Of a stretch of DNA of 64,000 nucleotides, positions 1-6,474 are shown one piece after another. The number at the start of each line of letters is the position of its first letter. The stretch's first letter is position 1. Under the pieces are notes generated by a model, which worked only from the letters and a program-made list of their open reading frames with translations, did not search any database and was not told where the DNA came from. The DNA lies in the NCBI RefSeq assembly GCF_902713425.1, contig NC_081198.1, forward strand, positions 21,683,188 to 21,747,187, given 5' to 3'. The translations under genes and the position numbers were made by a program. Origin of the DNA: Acipenser ruthenus (Eukaryota; Chordata; Actinopteri; Acipenseriformes; Acipenseridae).

Positions 1-1093
1 TTGCATTGTGCATGACCTTTCGTTGTTCCTCCCTACAAAGCACTGAAAGATCTAGCTTGGTCTGGGCTATCTCGTCGCTTACAGGGAACCCCCGAAGCTG
101 AAGCAGGCTCAGATGCTGGAGGGCAGCATTCAGGTGTTTATATTTGGCCCTCCTTTCTTTTGCTTTCCTCTTGCCTGCTGCTATGAAATAACCCTTAGTT
201 CTGATTTTGACCATCTCCCACCACTCTATAGGGGAGTTGAATAGGTCACGCAAAGTGGTCCACTCAACAAGCCTGCTCTTATAGGCTGCAGCTATGGAGG
301 GGTCATCGAGTAAGGAGGTGTTTAATTTCCAAACCCCTGACCCCATCTGGGAGGTCTGAGGGACCTGCAATGTTACCTGCAGGAGCCTATGGTCAGAGAA
401 GAAGACGGCCTGGGTGTCTACTGCCGTCTTCGTAAGGGAGCTGGTATGCAGGACGAGATCTATACGGGAGAAGGAGGTCCCAGATGAGCTCACCCAGGTA
501 AAGGGAGGCACCAGGTCCTTACCTGCATCACACAGGGAGAAATCAGATATTACGGAGGACAAAACTCTACTAGAGCGGTTGTTGCGTGGCCTGCTCCGGT
601 CTACGTCCCTCAGAGCACAATTGAAGTCACCTGACACGATGACGGGTACGTTCCTCAGCAGGAGTGGACGCAGCTGTGGAAAAAATTGAACTCTTTTGTT
701 TTGGTTAGTGGGTGCGTAGACATTGACCAGTCTGAGGGGAGTGTTGTTGTATGTCACATCCACGCTCAGAATTCTACCAGGTTCTACCTCCCTGCTGCTG
801 CGGGAGGTAATAAATGGGTTTTTAAACAGGATACCTACTCCGTCGGCTCTGGCTATGTTGGAGCCCGACCAGAAGGAGTCCCCCAGGGTCCAACTCTCCT
901 TCAGGTCCCTATAATCAGGGCTCGACGAAATACCACACTCCTGCAGAAAGATGAGATCTGCTTTCAAGTTAGCTAGATAGTTTAGTACATCAAATCTTTT
1001 TTGTGTCTCCCTGATGCTCCTGACATTAACAGACACACATATCAGGGCCATCAGGGTAGCTAACAAGAAAAGGAGTCGCTGCGTCCACCCCAT
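1..1093 (-). CDS. LINE ORF2 N-terminus (APE endonuclease), copy A, runs off window
   Basis: The first 364 codons of ORF2, open to the window edge. The apurinic-like endonuclease is complete: N23, E52, the SGDFNC motif (D156, N158), D212 and SDH (D234, H235). It shares the substitutions E133K, G147R and D172N with copy D, which fits the 24-kb duplication. The ATG is 5 nt after the ORF1 stop. Reverse transcriptase and the C-terminus lie outside the window. Confidence 0.85.
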   Translation of the reverse strand, partial: MGWTQRLLFLLATLMALICVSVNVRSIRETQKRFDVLNYLANLKADLIFLQECGISSSPDYRDLKESWTLGDSFWSGSNIARADGVGILFKNPFITSRSSREVEPGRILSVDVTYNNTPLRLVNVYAPTNQNKRVQFFPQLRPLLLRNVPVIVSGDFNCALRDVDRSRPRNNRSSRVLSSVISDFSLCDAGKDLVPPFTWVSSSGTSFSRIDLVLHTSSLTKTAVDTQAVFFSDHRLLQVTLQVPQTSQMGSGVWKLNTSLLDDPSIAAAYKSRLVEWTTLRDLFNSPIEWWEMVKIRTKGYFIAAGKRKAKERRAKYKHLNAALQHLSLLQLRGFPVSDEIAQTKLDLSVLCREEQRKVMHNA

Positions 1094-1098
1094 AGCGA

Positions 1099-3043
1099 CT
1101 ATGATTGGGAGGTCGGGACACTCTTCCTACTCTTAGCTCTACGCTTGCTTCGAGGGGGCTTGGGCTTATTTGCAACTCCCATCACCCCTGAGAAGGTACT
1201 CACTGCTGCCTCGTCCAAGAAGGCACCGTCTTTATATGCACAGTACGTGGAGTTGTTGGGGCTATTCAACTCCCCACAAGGTAAGTCTGGTGGAACTTGC
1301 TCAGGGCCCCTCGGAACGTGTGGGTCAGCTTTGTCCTGGGGGGGGGGTTATGACAGACAGCATTCTTTGGCTGTTACCGTCTGTTGAATTGGAGCTGTTA
1401 GCAGACTTCTGGTTTACCGTGTCCAGGGGTATTCCCATGTCCTCCATTGCTGTATCTAGGAGGACCTCTAGGGGGCCCCTGGTTTTGCCCATACAAGGGA
1501 GGGGGTCAAGGATGCTTTGAAGGGAGGCCCTTCGCTTGAAGAGGGTCATTGCTACAGAGGTACTGCTGGTCAGGGAAGGTGTTGACCCCGACCTCTCCCT
1601 CGGTGCATTAGTGAACACCTCTTCTGCGAGGTGTGCTAGGGTTTGTGCCAACGACTGGGAAGGCTGGCTGGGGATGCCCTGGCTGGCTGCTACCTGCCCA
1701 CTAGGTGGCAGTGTAGCCGTCCCACTCGCCTCCGTCTCTGCCTGCGAGGGCAAGACTGGGGACTTTGTGTGGACATTAGCTGGTTTTGGATCTATGGGGG
1801 CCACCTGCAACTTGCTGTCTTTGATCCTGATCTTCTTTCTTTCCCCCCTCGTCTCTACCCTTTCTTTTCCCCACCCTCTGCTGGTTCTTCACTCCCTTCC
1901 CCTCCTTCTCACTCTCACTTTCACTGTCGCTTTTGCTTTCCTCCCCCACGGACTCAATCCTTATGGCGTCATAACGAGAGCCGAGGGGGAGTGCTGGCGC
2001 TGAGAGGGCCCTACTCAGGGGGGGGCCGCTGCTGGGTCCGGGCTCCCTCCCTGACTCGTGTTCTGCATCAGAGGAGCTACTGGAGGAGCTAGTGGAGTGG
2101 CTGTTGTACTCTCTCTCTGGGCTGGGGGAAGGGGTCCTCGTAAAACGGGACATGTCTCGGGGGCGGGGGGGTGAGGGGGTGCTGGTGATGATGGTGGTGC
2201 TGGAGTCTGGGTCTTGGATACTGTTGGTGGTGATGTGGACTGATCTTTGTTACTTGCTCCCTCTTCCTGCTCAGGCCTAGGCTTGTTCATGTTTGCCTTG
2301 CTGGCTCTGGCCATGTTGGCATAGGAAGAGGGGCAGTCCTTAAACAGGTGCCCCTTCTTTCCACACAAATTGCACTGCCTCTCTTCTCTGCAGTGGCTGG
2401 TCTCGTGGGGGGCGCCGCAGTTCCTGCACTTGACTACAGTACACGCGGCCGCCAGGTGTCCTAATTCCCCACATTTCCTGCAGAGTTTTGGCATCCCATT
2501 ATAGAATACCAGCCCTCTGTTGGGCCCTAACACTATGGAGTTTGGAATGTGGCGGACGCCTCCAATGCCCGATGGATCAACATTAAGGCGTACCAGCCAC
2601 TTTCTGGCTCCTGTCCAAACCCCATCTTCATCTGTAATTTTCCTCCCTTCTGATGACACCCTCCCATAGCGGTTAAGCCATGTTGTAATATCATAGTCGC
2701 TAACAGCCTCATTGAAAAATTGGACAGTAACAACTTTCATTTCTCTGTCTGTCAGTGCATCCACACAAAATTCTTTGTATGGAGCGAGATATTTATTCTC
2801 CCCCCAAAAGGACCACATTTCTTGTAACTTTTGGGGGTTCCTAAAACTGACCTCAAACACTTCCTTAAGCCCTGGCAATTTCACCAAACAATTCAAGTCA
2901 GAAGGGGAAAAACCCATACCCCTCTGAAGAATGGTCCGGCTGAACTCCAGTCTCGTCAGTCCTGGTTCCGTTTCATCTTGCTTGTTTCTTGTGAAGCGCA
3001 CCGCATTGTGCCTCCTGGTTTCCTGGGTTGGCCGGAACGCCAT
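1099..3043 (-). pseudogene. LINE ORF1 (CCHC zinc-knuckle RNA-binding protein), copy A, frameshifted
   Basis: An intact ORF1 in this family is 648 codons. Residues 1-185 form an N-terminal domain with an RRM-like stretch (about 100-175) of the type seen in fish ZCCHC3-like and Tx1 ORF1 proteins. Three zinc knuckles follow: C188-C191-H196-C201, C206-C209-H213-C218 and C224-C227-H232-C237. Next come a Pro-rich linker, a Ser/acidic tract, a Lys/Arg-rich probable nuclear-localisation stretch and a basic C-terminus. The protein probably coats LINE RNA in the retrotransposition RNP. This copy is out of frame at three homopolymers: G5 at 2175-2179 (other copies G6), a T/C run near 1838-1849 (2 nt short) and G10 at 1338-1347 (frame needs 9). 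Confidence 0.85.
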
Positions 3044-3093
3044 CCTTCAGCTGGCTCCTCCGATTGGGGTGGGAGAAGCCTCTGGACATCCGG

Positions 3094-3122
3094 GTTGTCT
3101 CTCTCTACGGAAAAGAGACAAC
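3094..3122 (-). other. Hairpin in LINE leader, 51 nt before ORF1
   Basis: A perfect 9-bp inverted repeat, GTTGTCTCT / AGAGACAAC, with an 11-nt loop, placed just upstream of the ORF1 ATG. It is present in all copies with a visible leader. It could affect ORF1 translation or be an RNP-binding site; no function is shown. Confidence 0.5.
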
Positions 3123-3484
3123 GTAAGCAGCAAATCTGGGCAGTTGAAGGAACTATTACTTTAGTCCCTGAGGAGATGGTCGCCTCGCAAGAGGGACCCC
3201 CTCCCCAGGTGAACGGTGTCCTTCCCTGGCGGAGTAGGGGGCGCTGCTTGGCACCGAGACCACGTAGGAAGAATCGTGGCTGTGACGCCTCCTCGGGGTC
3301 CGGGGCCGCCCTCTGCTCCTCCCAGATGGCGCCCTCTGCTGGGCACCTGCTGCTCTCTCGGTCTGGATCTCGATTACAATCAAGGGCTGGGGATGAGGTC
3401 GTCTAGGTCATCAAAGGGTCCTCAAAGGTCGTCTGGATGGTAGGTCCTCCTTCTCTCTAACTCCAGGAACGTCTGGAAAAGCCG

Positions 3485-3532
3485 GAACCGCCTGAAAAAG
3501 AAAAAAACGGGAACCGCCTGAAAAAGAAAAAA
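3485..3532 (-). repeat. 26-bp direct duplication with polypyrimidine-AG
   Basis: The unit GAACCGCCTGAAAAAG followed by an A-run occurs twice (3485-3510 and 3511-3532). On the LINE strand each unit reads as a long T-rich tract ending CAG/G, which resembles a 3' splice site. Copy H has only one unit (58211 onward); all other visible copies have two. Confidence 0.7.
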
Positions 3533-3778
3533 CTGCTCTCAACAGTCAACAAAATCTTGAAAGACCCTCGGCCTGGATTGGGCAAGCCAAAACCAGACTG
3601 AGCATTAGTCTTCCAAAAAGTTGCCGAGCTGAAGAAAGCCAGTCAAAAATAAAAAAAATTCTGTTCCTCCTCACCCGAACAAACCTCTCACAGACCCTCG
3701 GAGGGAGCGGGCAATGCCACTACCCTCTAAACCTTAGTCTTAGAAAGATTTATTCGAACTGAAGAGAAGCCAGAGTAT
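3511..3778 (-). repeat. Two diverged ~130-bp tandem monomers in the LINE leader
   Basis: The motif CCGAGGGTCT recurs 130 bp apart (3692-3701 and 3562-3571) and TTAGTCTT (plus strand) recurs 129 bp apart. The intervening order is the same in both: a TTCTTCAG or TCTTCAG segment, AGACTAA, GGC..TTGCCC, CCGAGGGTCT, then a T-rich tract. The first monomer carries the U5-like head; the second is more degenerate. Arrays of 5' monomers are known in some L1 elements, where they carry promoter activity; whether that applies here is unknown. Confidence 0.65.
3729..3778 (-). other. U5 snRNA-like 5' terminus of the LINE
   Basis: The minus strand starts ATACTCTGG, then a CTTCTCTTCAG segment, then TCGAATAAATCTTTC. 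Compared from memory with vertebrate U5 this is 33 of 36 identical; mismatches are at positions 10, 21 and 25. The conserved U5 loop (GCCUUUUAC) is replaced, but ACTAAGG just beyond resembles the U5 segment ACTAAAG. Further on, GAGGAACA (about 3660-3667) resembles the returning strand of the U5 stem and is followed by a T-rich Sm-like tract. Identical starts occur at 12605, 20591, 27803, 36628, 45426, 51295 and 58480. Confidence 0.75.
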
Positions 3779-4049
3779 ATGGCTGGCTAAGAAGGACCTG
3801 GCATAGGGACATGTTCCACCACACTTGTCTGGTTAGCTGCATGCTCCCAGGAAACAAACTGCTGCTGTCTACATCATCACCACATGTGAATAAAAGAAAG
3901 AAAGACAGCAAGAAAGAAAGAGAGAAAGAAAGAGAAAGAAAGAAAGAGAGAAAGAAAAAAAAAGAAGTAAAACGGCGGGAAATCTTGCATCAACACTGGC
4001 ACTCTCCCTCCAGCAGGGGTAGACAAAATGCTCACAGGAGAGATCCAGA

Positions 4050-4065
4050 TCTGACTTTGACCAAC
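4050..4065 (-). terminator. U2 snRNA 3' box
   Basis: The minus strand reads GTTGGTCAAAGTCAGA, starting 11-12 nt past the mature U2 end. It fits the vertebrate snRNA 3'-box pattern GTTT-N-AAARNNAGA used by Integrator for 3'-end formation. The same element follows every U2 gene and remnant here. Confidence 0.7.
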
Positions 4066-4076
4066 GTTAGAGAAAG

Positions 4077-4264
4077 GTGTGCACCGTTCCCGGAGGTACT
4101 GCAATACCGGGCCGATGCGTGGAGTGGACGGAGCAAGCCCCTGTTCCATCTCCCGATTCCAAAAATCAATTTAATATATGGTCCCCTGATAGGGGACGTA
4201 TCAGATATTAAACTGATAAGAACAGATACTACACTTGATCTTAGCCAAAAGGCCGAGAAGCGAT
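4077..4264 (-). ncRNA. RNU2: U2 spliceosomal snRNA
   Basis: Full-length 188-nt U2. The 5' end begins ATCGCTTCTCGG. GTAGTA at positions 33-38 pairs with the intron branch site. A perfect stem-loop IIb (GTCCCC / GGGGAC) and the Sm site ATTTTTGG are present. The 3' end is near CGGTGCACACC. A PSE-like element lies 50-65 bp upstream and a 3' box lies downstream, so it looks expressible. It is the first intact gene 5' of LINE A. Confidence 0.95.
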
Positions 4265-4313
4265 GGCGACTTGGCCCTTGCCCGGGGCCCCCCAGCCCGG
4301 ACAGCACAGGGGG

Positions 4314-4329
4314 ATTCAAAGGTGGGTGC
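4314..4329 (-). promoter_or_regulatory. U2 proximal sequence element (PSE)-like
   Basis: The minus strand reads GCACCCACCTTTGAAT at -65 to -50 relative to the U2 start. From memory the human U2 PSE core is CACCGCGACTTGAAT, so the CACC and TTGAAT ends match at the right distance. It would bind SNAPc. The same block lies 50-65 bp upstream of each of the ten intact U2 genes and is missing from every LINE-cut remnant. Confidence 0.55.
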
Positions 4330-4471
4330 AAAATTCCAAGCACAAGCAGACCCCCAAAAAACGGGCTGCTGCTTCCAGAGGGGAAATGTGCAATTTAAGC
4401 AGGAGGAAACAAAACAAAGCAAAAACACACACATAACACCAAAAACAAAACATAAACTGGCGGAGTGCGTC

Positions 4472-4530
4472 TTACAAATAGTCATGCCAAGCTGCTATGC
4501 TGTGCAAGGTGCCTTGGGTAACTACAACTG
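4472..4530 (-). promoter_or_regulatory. Possible U2 distal sequence element
   Basis: At -208 to -215 the minus strand has ATTTGTAA, six of eight bases of the Oct-1 octamer ATTTGCAT. ACTACAACTG near -257 (plus strand) resembles the ACTACA part of the ZNF143/Staf motif. Position fits a snRNA enhancer, but both motifs are weak. Confidence 0.3.
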
Positions 4531-4867
4531 TGCCTCGCTGGCTGGCTGGCTTGCTAAGAAGGTCCTGGCATAGGGACATGTTCCACCACACTTGTCTGGT
4601 TAGCTGCATGCTCCCAGGAAACAACCTGCTGCTGTCTACATCATCACCACATGTGAATAAAAGAAAGAAAGACAGCAAGAAAGAAAGAGAGAAAGAAAGA
4701 GAGAAAGAGAGAAAGAAAGAGAGAAAGAAAGAAAGAGAGAAAGAAGAAAAAAAAGAAGTAAAACGGCGGGAAAACTTGCATCAACACTGGCACTCTCCCT
4801 CCAGCAGGGGTAGACAAAATGCTCACAGGAGAGATCCAGATCTGACTTTGACCAACGTTAGAGAAAG

Positions 4868-5055
4868 GTGTGCACCGTTCCCGGAGGTACTGCAATACCG
4901 GGCCGATGCGTGGAGTGGACGGAGCAAGCCCCTGTTCCATCTCCCGATTCCAAAAATCAATTTAATATATGGTCCCCTGATAGGGGACGTATCAGATATT
5001 AAACTGATAAGAACAGATACTACACTTGATCTTAGCCAAAAGGCCGAGAAGCGAT
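4868..5055 (-). ncRNA. RNU2: U2 spliceosomal snRNA
   Basis: Intact U2, 188 nt, with the same promoter elements and 3' box as the gene 791 bp away at 4077-4264. Branch-site sequence, stem IIb and Sm site are all canonical. Confidence 0.95.
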
Positions 5056-5657
5056 GGCGACTTGGCCCTTGCCCGGGGCCCCCCAGCCCGGACGGCACAG
5101 GGGGATTCAAAGGTGGGTGCAAAATTCCAAGCACAAGCAGACCCCCAAAAAACGGGCTGCTGCTTCCAGAGGGGAAATGTACAATTTAAGCAGGAGGAAA
5201 CAAAACAAAGCAAAAACACACACATAACACCAAAAACAAAACATAAACTGGCGGAGTGCGTCTTACAAATAGTCATGCCAAGCTGCTATGCTGTGCAAGG
5301 TGCCTTGGGTAACTACAACTGTGCCTCGCTGGCTGGCTGGCTTGCTAAGAAGGTCCTGGCATAGGGACATGTTCCACCACACTTGTCTGGTTAGCTGCAT
5401 GCTCCCAGGAAACAACCTGCTGCTGTCTACATCATCACCACATGTGAATAAAAGAAAGAAAGACAGCAAGAAAGAAAGAGAGAAAGAAAGAGAGAAAGAG
5501 AGAAAGAAAGAGAGAAAGAAAGAAAGAGAGAAAGAAAAAAAAAAGAAGTAAAACGGCGGGAAAACTTGCATCAACACTGGCACTCTCCCTCCAGCAGGGG
5601 TAGACAAAATGCTCACAGGAGAGATCCAGATCTGACTTTGACCAACGTTAGAGAAAG

Positions 5658-5810
5658 GTGTGCACCGTTCCCGGAGGTACTGCAATACCGGGCCGATGCG
5701 TGGAGTGGACAGAGCAAGCCCCTGTTCCATCTCCCGATTCCAAAAATCAATTTAATATATGGTCCCCTGATAGGGGACGTATCAGATATTAAACTGATAA
5801 GAACAGATAC
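5658..5810 (-). pseudogene. U2 snRNA remnant (positions 36-188) cut by LINE B
   Basis: U2 from position 36 onward, with the LINE 3' end fused at 5810/5811 in place of positions 1-35 and the promoter. The break falls between the two GTA triplets of GTAGTA. The remaining sequence and 3' box look normal, but no U2 promoter precedes it. Confidence 0.92.
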
Positions 5811-6474
5811 GAGAAAGAGAGAAAGAAAGAGAGAAAGAGATTTTACATTTTTTACATTTACACCCATTCGTTTTTTTCATTCATTTTACATTTCTTTTAA
5901 AGATGACATTCATGCATACAGACATACATTTTGTTTTAAAAGCATTTAAAATACATTTAAAAACACCAAGACAATTGTGCTTTGTACATGGTTAAAACAT
6001 ACACAGATTAAAATCAACATGAAAAAAACCTGTGCTGCTTTAAAAGTGACTGGAAAAAAAGAACCATCTATAAAAAACCAGTGTTTGTGAGGGCCGGGGA
6101 GTGCTCTCTAAAAAAGTTCAAAAGTGAACATAAAACTAGATCTAAAACAGGGACAGGGGAAAAGGGACAGTGTATAGAACAGTGAGTTAAAATTCTAAAA
6201 TTTTAAAACACTTAAAATGTAACTTTTAATAGTTTACATTAAAAATCTTAAAGATACATAAAACAAAACAAAACAAAATCAAATAAAACATTCAACGTAA
6301 ATCAAATAAAAGTCCATAAAACTGAAACAAAAAGACTACATAAAACCAGGGCACCGTTGAAAAAACGGTCATGCCAGCTAAAAAGGGCGGAATGCTGGCA
6401 TGACAAAATAAATAAAAGGCTTAGCGGTGCCCCGTAGTCCCGCTCCTAGGAGCTAGCGGTTCCAGTTTTTTCCT
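5811..6474 (-). other. LINE 3' UTR, copy B, with unusual GA/CT tail
   Basis: An AT-rich 664-bp tail after the ORF2 stop. It contains a 10-bp perfect hairpin (6370-6404), an almost palindromic block (6440-6459, core CTCCTAGGAG), and an (AAAAC)n tract near 6262-6281. It ends at U2 in a CT-rich tract (LINE strand) resembling the U2-spacer microsatellite. 3' UTRs of other copies: 13829-14460, 21029-21674, 29836-30499, 38651-39296, 51732-52375 and 58933-59564. In C, D, F, H and I the end reads CTCAATAAAAGA directly against U2, with AATAAA 3 nt from the junction and no poly(A). Confidence 0.8.
6370..6404 (-). other. Hairpin in LINE 3' UTR
   Basis: TCATGCCAGC and GCTGGCATGA form a perfect 10-bp stem with a 15-nt loop, about 70 nt past the ORF2 stop. 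It is kept in every full copy. LINE reverse transcriptases of stringent type recognise 3'-UTR stem-loops, so this is a candidate recognition site; that is inference. Confidence 0.5.

Larger units (their letters stand above)
3044..3778 (-). other. LINE 5' leader with U5 snRNA-like head and tandem monomers (copy A)
   Basis: About 735 bp upstream of ORF1. Reading 5' to 3' on the minus strand: a U5-like head (3778 to about 3729), two diverged tandem units of about 130 bp (3778-3645 and 3644-3511), a 26-bp direct duplication, a GC-rich segment with a 75-codon upstream ORF (3156-3383, Arg-rich, unrecognised), and a hairpin just before ORF1. Leaders in other copies: 11871-12605, 19857-20591, 27069-27803, 35894-36628, 44692-45426, 50561-51295 and 57772-58480 (26 bp shorter). 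Confidence 0.8.
1..3779 (-). mobile_element. U2-targeted Tx1-clade (Keno-like) LINE, copy A, partial
   Basis: The 5' part of a LINE reading leftward; the rest lies outside the window. It comprises the 5' leader (3044-3778), ORF1 (1099-3043) and the first 364 codons of ORF2 (1-1093). The extreme 5' end is the U5-like ATACTCTGG start at 3778; one extra T (3779) separates it from U2 spacer. The family call rests on ORF architecture and insertion in U2 genes; Keno is the known U2-specific Tx1-clade lineage. Confidence 0.85.
3780..5810 (-). repeat. U2 snRNA array segment between LINE A and LINE B
   Basis: Two complete U2 units (period 791 bp) plus a partial unit at each end. Starting at the LINE 5' junction it holds U2 upstream spacer, a GA-rich microsatellite (about 3892-3966), intact U2 (4077-4264), a second microsatellite (about 4659-4757), intact U2 (4868-5055), a third microsatellite (about 5449-5548) and a truncated U2. 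Spacer next to the LINE carries diagnostic differences from spacer between U2 genes (for example at 3785, 3796 and 3859). Confidence 0.9.

Noticed and set aside
3156-3383. A 75-codon Arg-rich minus-strand frame in the LINE leader
   Set aside because: Possible upstream ORF, but composition is GC-driven and there is no divergent copy to test for selection. Kept only as a note under the leader.
2831-3406. A 191-aa plus-strand open frame repeated in each unit
   Set aside because: Antisense shadow of the LINE leader and the ORF1 start; no recognisable domain, and conserved only because the units are near identical.
4497-5189. A 230-aa plus-strand open frame rich in Lys/Glu/Arg, and similar frames in other spacers
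   Set aside because: It runs through the GA microsatellite and antisense to U2. Its length comes from the repeat, and it changes with microsatellite length.
3770-5830. Target-site duplications flanking the LINE
   Set aside because: None found. The 5' flank is spacer at -283 and the 3' flank is U2 at +36, so there is a target deletion instead.
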